From CAVSUZ01 sp963834715 (GTDB lineage: Bacteria; Pseudomonadota; Alphaproteobacteria; Acetobacterales; Acetobacteraceae), in assembly GCA_963834715.1 (NCBI GenBank), contig CAWIDE010000018.1, forward strand, positions 1 to 64,000: DNA of 64,000 bases. Reading direction: 5' to 3'. A model generated the notes under the pieces. That model did not search any database, was not told the origin of the DNA, and saw nothing but the letters and a program-made list of their open reading frames with translations. Of this stretch, positions 18,156 to 26,509 are shown one piece after another (positions within the stretch are counted from its first letter, which is position 1; every line of letters begins with the position of its first letter). The position numbers were made by a program, and so were the translations under genes.

Positions 18156-18635
18156 ATGGATGAGACGCTAAACGGATCCGGCCCTGATGAGAGCGCTCAT
18201 ACGACAGATCGTAAGAGCGCACACAACGTCCGAGTGGAGGTTATCACGCGGGGCGAGCGCCGGCGGAGTTGGACGCTGGAGCAAAAGCGCGAGATTGTGG
18301 CTGAGAGCCTCGGGCCCGAACTGACCCCGAGCGAGGTGGCGCGCAAATACGCGATCGGTACGGGGCAGCTTTATACCTGGCGTCGAGAACTGTTGCCGGC
18401 TCCGACGGAGCGGATGAGGCGGCCGACACGGTTTGCGCAAGTGGAGCTGGCGCCGACGCGGCTGGCCGGCCAGCTACCGGCTGAGCCGCCCGCCCCGCCA
18501 GTAACGATCCCGCAATCGCCCCGGCCGCTGGGAATAATCGAGATCGTGCTGCCGGGCGGCATATTGGTGCGCGTTGATGGGCAGGTAGATGATCGGGCAT
18601 TGCGGCGAGTCCTGGGCATGCTGCAAGGCCGATGA
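18156..18635 (+). CDS. tnpA: IS66 accessory protein TnpA
   Basis: This 159-residue protein has a transposase-type helix-turn-helix (WTLEQKREIVAESLGPELTPSEVAR, seen in two adjacent helices, with TGQLYTWRREL). A Pro-rich linker leads to a C-terminal segment (IIEIVLPGGILVRVDGQVDD) that is conserved among IS66 first-orf products. It is thought to recognise the element's ends. The stop overlaps the tnpB start (ATGA), the standard IS66 coupling. The gene starts 60 bases inside the left inverted repeat and its frame is intact. Confidence 0.9.
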   Translation: MDETLNGSGPDESAHTTDRKSAHNVRVEVITRGERRRSWTLEQKREIVAESLGPELTPSEVARKYAIGTGQLYTWRRELLPAPTERMRRPTRFAQVELAPTRLAGQLPAEPPAPPVTIPQSPRPLGIIEIVLPGGILVRVDGQVDDRALRRVLGMLQGR

Positions 18636-18982
18636 TCACACTCGCACCCGGCCTGCGCGTGTATCTCGCCTGCGGCGTGACCGATATGCGCAAGGGTATG
18701 GTGGGGCTGGCAATGCTGGTGCAGCAGTCGCTGCGCGACAACCCGTTCGATGGCGCTGTGTATGCCTTCCGCGGGCGTCGCGCAGGACTGATCAAGCTGA
18801 TATGGCATGATGGCGCCGGCCTGTGCATGCTGACCAAGCGGCTGGAGCATGGGCAGTTTGTTTGGCCGTCATCCGAGACGACTGGCCGGATCATGCTCTC
18901 GAGCGCGCAATTGGCGGCGCTGCTGGATGGCTGTGAATGGCGCGCAGCGCAGCCGCGACGAGCACCGGAACTGGCGGGATAA
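18632..18982 (+). CDS. tnpB: IS66 accessory protein TnpB (Orf2)
   Basis: This 116-residue protein carries the IS66 Orf2 signature in full: LRVYLACGVTDMRKGMVGLA near the start, GAVYAFRGRRAGLIKLIWHD in the middle and LTKRLEHGQFVWP after it. Family members of this length are required for transposition in IS66-type elements such as IS679, though their biochemical role is unclear. The ATG overlaps the tnpA stop. A 60-base spacer separates it from tnpC. Confidence 0.92.
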   Translation: MITLAPGLRVYLACGVTDMRKGMVGLAMLVQQSLRDNPFDGAVYAFRGRRAGLIKLIWHDGAGLCMLTKRLEHGQFVWPSSETTGRIMLSSAQLAALLDGCEWRAAQPRRAPELAG

Positions 18983-19045
18983 AAACCCGCGTCGCCGATA
19001 AAAATCGGCTGGCACCGATTCGGCGGCGTCGTTCAGAATCGCAGC

Positions 19046-20615
19046 GTGCGAATCGATCTGGACAACCTGCCTGACGATCCCGCGACGCTGCAGCAAATGC
19101 TGCGCGACGTCGTGCGAGAGCTCGATACCGAGAATGACAAGCTGCGCCTGCTCATTCATCGGCTGGTGCGCCATCGGTTCGGCCGCCGCTCCGAGCAACT
19201 CACCGATGACCAGTTGCAATTGGGGCTCGAGGATCTGGAGCAAACGGTCGCCGCGAACCAGGCGGCACAGGACACTATTGCACCAGAGCCGAAGGAGCAG
19301 AAGCGCCGAGCGGCACCGGCGCAGCGCAATCTCGGCGATCTGCCGGCACACTTGCCGCGCTACGAGGTGGTGGTGGACATCGAGCACCGCGAGTGCCCCT
19401 GCTGTGGTGGCGCGCTGCATGTGATCGGCGAAACGCGCAGCCAACAGCTCGATATCGTGCCCGCGCAGCTTCGGGTGCGGGTCACGCGCCGGCCGCGTTA
19501 CGCCTGCCGGGCGTGCGAGGGAACCGTGGTGCAGGCGCCAGCGCTGGAGCGCCCGATCGATGGCGGCCTGGCGACCGAGGCCATGGTGGTGCATGTGCTG
19601 GTCAGCAAGTATTGCGAACTCGCTGCCGCTGCATCGACAGTCCAAGATGCTGGCGCGGCAGGGCATCGATCTGGATCGCTCGACGCTGAGCAACTGGGTT
19701 GGCCGAGCCTGCTGGTGGCTGAAGCCGCTTTATGACCTGGTGGTCAGCACGGTGCTGTCGTCTGAGAAGGTCTTTGCGGATGACACGACATTGCCGGTGC
19801 TGGATCCGGGCCGCGGCCGAACCAAAACCGGGCGATTGTGGTGCTATGCGGTGGATGACCGACCGTGGTCCGGTCCGACGCACCCGGCGGCGGCGTATGT
19901 ATATTCCGAGGATCGTAAGGGCGCGCATCCGTCAGCGCACCTGGCAGCGTTTCGCGGTGTGCTGCAGGTGGACGGCTACGCCGGGTTCAAGCGACTGGCC
20001 GGGGACCGCAGCGACGATTCGGTCAAGCTGGCGTTCTGCTGGGCGCATATGCGGCGGCCGTTCTTCGATTTCTATCAGGCGACGAAGTCGCCGCTGGCCG
20101 GGCATGTGCTGGCGCGCATTCGCGAACTCTATACGATCGAGGCCGAGATTCGCGGGCATTCTGCCGATCATCGGGAGCGCATGCGCCAGGCGCGAAGTCG
20201 GCCGATCGTGGAGGCGTTGCATGCTTGGTTGCAGGAGCAGCTGCCTCGTATATCCGCCGTCTCCGAGCTGGCGAAAGCGATGCGCTATGCGATCCGGCAC
20301 TGGCCGGGGTTGGTGGCATTCCTCGATGACGGGAGGATCGAGATGGACACGAACGTGGTCGAGCGCTCGATCAGACCGGTGACCCTCACACGCAAGAACG
20401 CCTTGTTCGCCGGATCGGACGGCGGAGCCCGGCATTGGGCCATCGCGATGACGCTGATCGAGACCGCCAAGCTGAATAGTGTCGAGCCGATGGCTTGGCT
20501 TACTGATGTGCTCGAGCGCATCGTCTCAGGCAAGACTAAGGCGAACGCACTGGAGGCGCTGCTGCCGTGGAATTGGCATCCGACTGAACTCACGGAATTG
20601 GCGGCAGCTGCATGA
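19046..20615 (+). pseudogene. tnpC: IS66 transposase TnpC, frameshifted
   Basis: The first frame (19046–19735) has the coiled N-terminus (LVRHRFGRRSEQL), a zinc-binding domain (CPCCGGALHVIG and YACRACEG) and the start of the catalytic region ending at LVSKYCE. One extra base near 19615 shifts the rest. The second frame, from LPLHRQSKMLARQGIDL to 20615, contains the DDE acids in VFADDTTLPVLDPG and VLQVDGYAGFKRL and in NVVERSIRPVTLTRKN. Removing one base gives a normal protein of about 520 residues. Because tnpA, tnpB, the ends and the target duplication are intact, the break is either very recent or a sequence error. Confidence 0.9.
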
Positions 20616-20941
20616 TCGATAATCCAACCCAGGTTGACCGCCTGATGGGGAAGCTGCAACAGGCTCTGCCACTGCCCGCGCGCCCCACACCCGAGCTGCT
20701 CGCCGCTCTCGTCGCGAAGAACGCTGCGAGCCAAACCTCCGCCGCCTGCTCAATCACCTGGATCAGCTACGCCGGTGACGAGGGAGGCATTGTGTGCCGC
20801 CTCGATTTTGGAGACGAGGCCAAGAACGCCGCGTTTGTCTCCATCACGCACCTGCGTTTCGATGCTCGTCTGCCTCTCGCCCGTGAGATTATCGCCTACC
20901 AGAAGCACCGCGTCAAACGCATCCAGCGGCAGCCGGCGTAA
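20612..20941 (+). CDS. Passenger gene inside the IS66 element, unknown function
   Basis: This 109-residue protein starts at an ATG overlapping the tnpC stop (ATGA) and ends 90 bases before the right inverted repeat, so it travels with the IS. It begins MIDNPTQVDRLMGKLQQALP. The second half looks like a folded alpha/beta domain (CSITWISYAGDEGGIVCRLD, then AAFVSITHLRFDARLPLARE) and the tail is basic. No helix-turn-helix or membrane segment is visible. The tight coupling to the transposase suggests a role in transposition, such as regulation or target choice, rather than random cargo. I do not recognise the family. Confidence 0.7.
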   Translation: MIDNPTQVDRLMGKLQQALPLPARPTPELLAALVAKNAASQTSAACSITWISYAGDEGGIVCRLDFGDEAKNAAFVSITHLRFDARLPLAREIIAYQKHRVKRIQRQPA

Positions 20942-21045
20942 TCCACCCCAGCACAGAGGATGGGCCGGCCTCTGATACGCCGCACGGCTGCCGTCAAGGA
21001 AAATCGGGCAGGGTCTCGCCGCAACGCTTACAGATCGCTGGCGAT

Positions 21046-21645
21046 CTATTCTTCTTTAGAGCGATATTTTGTCGGCAATCTCTTGCCGCGTTCGCGCTTA
21101 GGGATGCCCCTTAGTTCCCGCAGATGGTCGAAGCACGCGAAAGCCTTCTTCCGGGTGCAAGGGGAGCCTTTGTCCTTGCGGAACTGCTCAAGACCTCTTT
21201 CGGTAGGCTCGTCGACCCCTTCGAAATAGGCCTCAACCAGTTCCCGGGTGGCGGCATTCCAGGGTACTGACTCGGCGATCTCGTGACTGCTCTCCTTAAC
21301 CAAGAGCGGTGCTGATACCTCCGAGGTAGCTGTGTCCTGCGAACCGAGCGGCGCCAAGGCGTCCGAAATAACTGTGACCAGCTCGCCCGAGCTCCGATCT
21401 GGCACTGGGTTGGCGGCTGCCAGCTCATCCTCGAGCTGCTGTTCCCTCGCCTGTTGCCGGCGGAAAGCCTCCGCCCGCAACACATGCGCCCGCGCCAAAG
21501 CCGGCCGGGGGCCGCCACAGCCCGGCCCCCAGCGCTTCTCCCATCCGGGAAGCTGCCACCAGTCCCGCGCCTCCTGTTCCGCTTCCCGTTCGGCAGCGGC
21601 GATCGCGTCCCCCAGGTGCTCGTCAGGGATGTCCCTGTATGTCAT
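21046..21645 (-). CDS. Hypothetical protein beside the integrase
   Basis: The chosen ATG at 21645 gives 199 residues; the open frame extends further upstream but overlaps the divergent integrase. The protein opens with MTYRDIPDEHLGDAIAAAER and a Glu/Arg-rich coiled segment, then GWEKRWGPGCGGPRPALAR. A Ser/Glu-rich linker leads to a compact C-terminal domain (ATRELVEAYFEGVDEPTERG) and a basic tail. Its position between integrase and excisionase-like gene is that of early phage or island genes. The family is unknown to me. The 3' end lies seven bases from the IS66 duplication. Confidence 0.55.
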   Translation of the reverse strand: MTYRDIPDEHLGDAIAAAEREAEQEARDWWQLPGWEKRWGPGCGGPRPALARAHVLRAEAFRRQQAREQQLEDELAAANPVPDRSSGELVTVISDALAPLGSQDTATSEVSAPLLVKESSHEIAESVPWNAATRELVEAYFEGVDEPTERGLEQFRKDKGSPCTRKKAFACFDHLRELRGIPKRERGKRLPTKYRSKEE

Positions 21646-21759
21646 CGACGGCCTCGCGACTCGGCGTCCGCGAGCATACTGCAAGCCAGTGCGAAAGAGT
21701 GTTGACGACAAGAATTCACTGCAACATATGACGTTGCAGTTGGATTGTGAGAACGTGTT

Positions 21760-22880
21760 GTGGCGTCGGTGCGTAAGCGGGCGTGGCAGTCCGGTGGAGA
21801 AAAGAAGACGGCCTGGGTTGCCGACTACTTCGATCAGGCCGGCAAGCGACACCTGAAGACGTTCGACAAGAAGAAGGATGCCGATGCATGGCTCGTCCAA
21901 ACCCGGCATCAGGTCAGCCAAGGTACCCACACGACGGGTAACATCACGCTGGCTGAAGCGGCGGAGCTATGGATCGAGCGTGCGCGGGCGAACGGACGGG
22001 AGCGAGGGACACTTGAACAGTATGAGCGGCATGTACGCCTCCACATCCTGCCGTTGCTCGGAGCCAAGGTGAGGCTCAGTCAGCTATCGGCGCCGATGGT
22101 CGAGCGGTTTCGGGATGACCTGCTCAAGCAATGCTCGTGGGTAATGGCCAGGAAGGTTCTCACCAGCTTGAAGAGCCTTCTGGCCGACGCCCAGCGCCGC
22201 GGCCTGGTGGGGACGAATGCGGCCGCCACCGTCAAGGTCGATGGCCACAAGCGCGAGCGGCGCCGGCTGGCGGTCGGGTCCGGTATCCCCACCAAGCAGG
22301 AGATCAACGCCATATTTGCCGCTGCGGACGAGACAGGAGGGATCGGGCGCCCGTTGCTGGTTACAGCGACCCTCACTGGACTCCGGGCCAGCGAGTTGCG
22401 CGGTCTCCGCTGGAGCGATGTCGATTTCACCCGAAAGACCATTCATGTCCGCCAGCGTGCCGACGCCTGGAACACGATAGGACGCCCAAAATCGGCCGCA
22501 GGCGACCGTGTGATCCCGATGACACCGCTCATGGTCAAAACACCCTGCGTGAGTGGAAACTGGCAAGTGGTTCCGGAGAGCTCGTGTTCCCTACCAGCAC
22601 CGGACGTCCGCACTCACACGCCAACCTGCTGCAACGGGTGGTGGCCCCAATTCAGCGAAAGGCGGGGATCGCCAAACCATACGGCTTACACGCGTTCCGG
22701 CATTTCTTCGCCAGTTGGGCTATCGAACAGGGGTTCGGGCCCAAAAAGCTACAGGCCCTCCTCGGGCACTCCTCGATCGCGATGGTGTACGACGTGTATG
22801 GTCACCTGTTCCCCTCCCTCGAAGACGATCATGCCAAGTTTGCGGCGGGTGAGGTCGCCCTGACCACGGGAGTGCAGTGA
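21760..22880 (+). pseudogene. Tyrosine integrase of the element, frameshifted
   Basis: From the GTG at 21760 the protein has the AP2-like arm-binding region (VADYFDQAGKRHLKTFDKKK), a SAM-like core-binding domain (GTLEQYERHVRLHILPLLG) and the start of the catalytic domain with the first Arg in LTGLRASELRGLRWSDV. After PMTPLMV at about 22540 one or two extra bases shift the frame. The remainder (NTLREWKLASGSGELVF, the box LHAFRHFFASW, LGHSSIAMVYDVYGHLF with the Tyr nucleophile) reads in the next frame to 22880. The enzyme as written cannot recombine. The gene ends 150 bases from the tRNA-Lys fragment, the usual place for att. Confidence 0.88.
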
Positions 22881-23032
22881 GCCGGCATCGCAACTGAACC
22901 CGGCACTGGCCGGTTGTTGGGCACCTGCTTGAGTGCGGCCTTTCCTTTCCAGTTCAGATCAATAGATTGCTGACTTGCGACAAGGTTGCGACAAGACGCG
23001 CGTTTTCTCGCGGAATACCTAGGTTTTTGCGG

Positions 23033-23079
23033 GACTTTTAATCTTGGGGTCGTGGGTTCGAGTCCCACCGGGCTCACCA
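23033..23079 (+). tRNA. 3' fragment of tRNA-Lys(TTT), probable attachment site (attR)
   Basis: The plus strand reads GACTTTTAATC, a diverged variable region, the T-arm GTGGG-TTCGAGT-CCCAC, and CGGGCTCACCA. This is the anticodon-to-CCA part of a tRNA-Lys with anticodon TTT. The 5' half is replaced by unrelated sequence, and no complete tRNA-Lys is present in the window. Such 3' copies are what a tyrosine integrase leaves at the far end of an element inserted in a tRNA gene. The frameshifted integrase gene ends 150 bases upstream. The element lies on its 5' (left) side. Confidence 0.72.
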
Positions 23080-23110
23080 GTGGTTCAACCGGTTAGAGGT
23101 AGACTCTGGG

Positions 23111-23430
23111 ATGCCGAGGCACGTTGTGGCTTATCACGTGACTGCCGAATGGGATCCGGAACCTGGCACATGGGTTGCACCAAGCGATGACGTGCCCGGC
23201 TTGGCGACCGGTGCGGAGACCTGCTCGAGTCAACCGATCAGGACGTGCCATTCGCGCTTTGTGCCGAGCGAACCGAACATACCCGCTTCGCAGCCTGAAT
23301 GGCGGATAATTACACCCCACGGGTGAACAGCTCCTTCGGAAGAAGAAGAATAGGTGCAGCTTCGTCCGTCAAGGAAAAGGCGATCACCAGATTTGGCATA
23401 ACCCGAGCTGGCCTACCGAAGGCATTTTGA
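23111..23430 (+). pseudogene. Decayed HicB-like (DUF1902) antitoxin and HicA toxin pair
   Basis: The first 35 codons (VVAYHVTAEWDPEPGTWVAP, then SDDVPGLATGAE) match the start of a DUF1902/HicB-type antitoxin. The frame then loses sense at about 23220. Downstream, MADNYTPRV at 23300 begins a HicA-like toxin. The core QGKGDHQIW, containing the conserved His of this mRNA interferase, is found at about 23380 but in a shifted frame, and the C-terminus is missing. Both genes are therefore remnants of a type II toxin–antitoxin module. They lie directly outside the tRNA-Lys fragment, a common location for such modules. Confidence 0.65.
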
Positions 23431-23448
23431 GGGAAGGATCCCAGCCCC

Positions 23449-24438
23449 ATGACGCGTCTCGCCACCAAACTCGCCCACATCCGCGCTGGCGAATACCGGC
23501 CCAGCGACTTCATCATCGCGGATGCCAAGGACCCCGATATGGGCCCTGGACTCTGGTCCTCCGGTCCGCACCGGGCAGCGGATGGAAGCTGGACACGCTA
23601 CCGCACCCGAGCCGAGTTCCTGGACCAGGTCCGCGCCATCGTCCGCCAGGACGTCGTCGATGTGATGCTCGTTTCGCTGAGCAATCTGGAGCTCCTCCTG
23701 GCCGAGAGCCTGTTCACCGACAGCGCCGTCCAACCGGCGATCCGCGCCAACGATGCCACCGACATCTGGATGGTCCGCGGAGGGCGCTACACGGCCCACC
23801 CCTCCCGCCCGTTTCACACCGCCAGCCTGGCCCGGGCGCGAGCCGCCGGGATCGATCTCGGCCTCTACTCCATCACCTTCAACAACGATCCCGAAGCCGA
23901 CGTGATCTCGCTCGAAGCGTTCGCCCGATTCCGTGAGGAAGCGGCCGCTCACGGCTTCCGCTACTTCCTGGAAGTCTTCAACCCGAACGTGGAGACCGGG
24001 ATCGCGGCCAATGCGCTGGGCCATTACATCAACGATTGCATCGTTCGGGCGCTAGCCGGGGTGACCGCTGCGGACCGGCCGCACTTTCTCAAAATAGTCT
24101 ACAACGGCCCCAAGGCACTGGAGGAGCTGGCATCCTGGGATCCGTCCCTGGTCGTGGGGATCCTCGGCGGCAGCGCCGGCACGACGCGCGACACCTTCGA
24201 ACTGCTGACCCAGGCGCAGTGCTATGGCGCCCGCGTCGCCCTGTTCGGCCGCAAGATCAATCTCGCCGAGTCACCGCTCGCCATCGTCGCCTTGATGCGT
24301 GAGGTGGCCAGCGGCAATGTGGCACCCGAGGAAGCGGTCCGCGCTTATCACGCCCAGCTCGACCACGAGGGCCTGAAACCGCTGCGCCGGCTCGAGGACG
24401 ACTTACAGATTACCGAGGCGGTCCTGAAGACCGGCTGA
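23449..24438 (+). CDS. Aldolase-like beta/alpha-barrel protein of a sugar locus
   Basis: This 329-residue protein looks like a class I aldolase/DeoC-LacD-type barrel. Alternating hydrophobic strands are visible, including VVDVMLVSLSNLELLLAES, IDLGLYSITFNNDPEADV and RPHFLKIVYNGPKALEEL, the last carrying a Lys where Schiff-base lysines sit. GILGGSAGTTRDTFELL resembles a phosphate-binding turn. A ribosome-binding site AAGGA lies nine bases before the ATG. It is the first gene of the plus-strand locus with the binding protein, permeases and kinase. It may cleave a phosphorylated sugar made by that kinase. The exact substrate is not readable. Confidence 0.65.
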   Translation: MTRLATKLAHIRAGEYRPSDFIIADAKDPDMGPGLWSSGPHRAADGSWTRYRTRAEFLDQVRAIVRQDVVDVMLVSLSNLELLLAESLFTDSAVQPAIRANDATDIWMVRGGRYTAHPSRPFHTASLARARAAGIDLGLYSITFNNDPEADVISLEAFARFREEAAAHGFRYFLEVFNPNVETGIAANALGHYINDCIVRALAGVTAADRPHFLKIVYNGPKALEELASWDPSLVVGILGGSAGTTRDTFELLTQAQCYGARVALFGRKINLAESPLAIVALMREVASGNVAPEEAVRAYHAQLDHEGLKPLRRLEDDLQITEAVLKTG

Positions 24439-24645
24439 GCCGCCACGGTGAACGCTTCGCGGAGGTCCCGGTAAAGCCGCCGGAATGGTCTTTGGCGATG
24501 GTAAGGCCGCGCCCGGCCGCAGCACCCGATCTGCCGCGTCGAACAACCACGCCGTGCATCTGCCCGGCCAAGCCGACGCCCTGGACCAGCACCCCCTTTA
24601 CGCCGGAGGTGGGGAGATCGACCCAATAGTGTTCATCCGGCCTCA
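24430..24645 (-). pseudogene. Scar of a xylulokinase-type (FGGY) kinase gene
   Basis: On the minus strand, the text VQGVGLAGQMHGVVV matches the N-terminal GQMHG region of xylulokinases. In a shifted frame it continues as FDAADRVLRPG-like text. Shortly after, in a third frame, RRLYRDLREAF resembles the C-terminal end of the same family. About 400 residues between these pieces are missing. This is a deletion remnant of a second sugar kinase, in opposite orientation to the surrounding operon and inside its first spacer. Confidence 0.55.
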
Positions 24646-24721
24646 CCCTCGTGCGTATTGACGCCGCCCGGCAAGCGAGGAAAGCTTTGCGGCAAGAAAA
24701 CGCGGAGAGGAGACGAACGGA

Positions 24722-26371
24722 ATGCCTGATATCGACATGACGGATCAGTTCAAGGAAATTGCTGAATCGTACTTTCGCGGGAAGATCGACCGCAGGCGAT
24801 TTCTGACCCTGGCTGGCGGGCTTGGCTTCTCCACCGCTATGCTCGGCAAGCTGGTGCGGCCCGCCTATGCCGCCAATCCCGACCTGCTCACATCCGACCC
24901 GATATCACCCTACGAATTGCCGATCACCAAGGAGCGGGTCGCTTGGCTCAAGACCAAACCGTACAAGGGCATCACCCTCAATGTCATGGCGGTGAAGGCC
25001 ACCGTGGGCGACTGCGTCAAGTACCACGCCCCGCATTGGGAAGAAATAACTGGCGCTCGGGTTAACGTCGCCGAAATCCCTATCGAAACCCTGCACACGC
25101 AGATCTTTGCCGATCTCGCCAGCGGCCTTGGCCGCTACGATTGCTATCAGACAGCCTGCTGGTTCTATGGCGACTATTTCGTGCCCAAGCAGCCCTATAT
25201 CGAGGAGCTTGCCCCGTATCTCGCCAACTCCCGCTATTCCTACTGGAACCCGGACGATTGGCTGACGCCGATGCGTCGGCTCTACAGTTGGGAGGGCAAG
25301 GTATATGGCTCGCTCTTCGACGGCGATGCGCAGTGTCTGTATTACCGCAAGGACGCTTTCACTAACCCGGCCAACCAACAAAAGTTCAAACAGAAGTATG
25401 GCTATGACCTGCCGGCGCCCCCAACGACAACGCAGCACATGCACGACCTCGCCGATTTCTTCACCGGCTGGGATTGGAACGGTGATGGCAGCAAGGATTG
25501 GGGCATGGCGCTTCATGCCAAGGTGAATGAACAGGGATTTTTCCATTTTCTGACGCTGGCCGCCCCATACGTGGTTTCGCCTGAGAACAAGTACTTTTAT
25601 TTCAATCCCGATACCATGAAGCCGCTGATCAACTCCGAAGGGCATGTGCGCGCCCTCGAGGATTATGTGAAATTCCTCAACAACGGCCCGCGGGAGGAGA
25701 TCGCCTGGACGCTTGGCCAGGGCTGGAACCTGTTCCTTGAAGGGCATTGCGCGATGGAACCGACCTGGGGCGACCTGCCCACGCTGGCGCAGGACCCGAA
25801 GACATCAAAGGTGCAGGGCAAGGTCGGAGCAGGACCGATTCCCGGAACCATGGAAGCTTTCAATCCGATATCCGGGAGTTGGAAGAAGTACCAACTCAAT
25901 CAGGTCGGCAACGTCAACGGCGGCACTTGGCATCCGGTCCTTTCCCGGCTCTCAAAGCACAAGGAGGCCACGTACGACTTCATGGCCTTCATGGCCAACA
26001 ATAAGAACGCTTTCTTTAACTGCACCCATGGCTGGACCGGCGTGCAACCGGGCATGAAATTCGAATACCTGCCGCCCGCGGGCACCAGCACCATCGCCGA
26101 GTGGCAACAGCAGGGTTGGAATGCCGCCGACACTGCGGAATACCTCCACGCCTATTACGCGAACCTGACCCTTCCGCTGCAGGAGAATTACCTCCGCATC
26201 CCGGGCGCGGCCGAATACTGGCATGAGCTCGATGTGAATGTCTCGGCCGTGCTGGCCGGGCAGATGAAGCCCAAGGACGCGCTGGACCGCACTGCGACGT
26301 CATGGGAGAGCGTTACCGAGCGCTATGGCCGGGACCGGCAGAAAGCGCTCTACAAGGCATCGTTCACCTAG
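24722..26371 (+). CDS. Tat-exported ABC sugar/polyol-binding protein
   Basis: This 549-residue protein is a family 1 extracellular solute-binding protein. The N-terminus holds a twin-arginine signal, DRRRFLTLAGGLGFSTAM, followed by a likely cut after RPAYA, so it is exported folded. The mature part has binding-protein features: ITLNVMAVKATVGDCVKYH, SWEGKVYGSLFDGDAQCLYY and TGVQPGMKFEYLPP. At about 550 residues it is longer than most maltose-type binding proteins and closer to glycerol/polyol-type ones. The two permease genes follow. An aldolase-like gene and a kinase gene in the same locus point to a sugar or polyol ligand. Confidence 0.85.
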   Translation: MPDIDMTDQFKEIAESYFRGKIDRRRFLTLAGGLGFSTAMLGKLVRPAYAANPDLLTSDPISPYELPITKERVAWLKTKPYKGITLNVMAVKATVGDCVKYHAPHWEEITGARVNVAEIPIETLHTQIFADLASGLGRYDCYQTACWFYGDYFVPKQPYIEELAPYLANSRYSYWNPDDWLTPMRRLYSWEGKVYGSLFDGDAQCLYYRKDAFTNPANQQKFKQKYGYDLPAPPTTTQHMHDLADFFTGWDWNGDGSKDWGMALHAKVNEQGFFHFLTLAAPYVVSPENKYFYFNPDTMKPLINSEGHVRALEDYVKFLNNGPREEIAWTLGQGWNLFLEGHCAMEPTWGDLPTLAQDPKTSKVQGKVGAGPIPGTMEAFNPISGSWKKYQLNQVGNVNGGTWHPVLSRLSKHKEATYDFMAFMANNKNAFFNCTHGWTGVQPGMKFEYLPPAGTSTIAEWQQQGWNAADTAEYLHAYYANLTLPLQENYLRIPGAAEYWHELDVNVSAVLAGQMKPKDALDRTATSWESVTERYGRDRQKALYKASFT

Positions 26372-26399
26372 AGCGAGTCCATGATGATTGGAACTGGCG

Positions 26400-26490
26400 C
26401 CCACACTCACCTCTCCCGCTCTGCGGGAGAGGCCTGCCCCGGACCGCGATCCGGGGTCGGCGCGCGAAGCGCGCCGGGTGGGGGTGGCCT
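26400..26490. repeat. REP-like palindromic intergenic repeat
   Basis: The spacer between the binding-protein and first permease genes contains nested palindromes: CCTCTCCCGCTCTGCGGGAGAGG, then CCCCGGACCGCGATCCGGGG, then GCGCGCGAAGCGCGC. Similar but diverged units occur at 44461 and 48473. Such elements often act as mRNA 3'-end stabilisers. Here it may set a higher level of binding protein than permease. Confidence 0.6.
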
Positions 26491-26509
26491 CAACCTGCTC
26501 TAAGAAGCG

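Larger units (their letters stand above)
18096..21031 (+). mobile_element. IS66-family element with 8-bp target duplication AGATCGCT
   Basis: The element is 2936 bp. Its inverted repeats GTAAGCGATTCGGCGGCACC (left) and GTAAGCGTTGCGGCGAGACC (right, reversed) match in 16 of 20 positions. Direct repeats AGATCGCT lie immediately outside at 18088–18095 and 21032–21039, the 8-bp duplication typical of IS66. Inside are tnpA, tnpB, a frameshifted tnpC and a fourth gene. It inserted in the spacer between the excisionase-like gene and the hypothetical gene at 21046. The perfect duplication indicates a single, undisturbed insertion. Confidence 0.92.

Noticed and set aside
22829..23077. Minus-strand ORF with text like SPVGLEPTTPRLK
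   Set aside because: Its N-terminus is the translated complement of the tRNA-Lys 3' end. This is a well-known false protein pattern, not a gene.
23033..23079. Complete functional tRNA-Lys
   Set aside because: The D-arm and 5' acceptor strand are missing, so it can only be a fragment.
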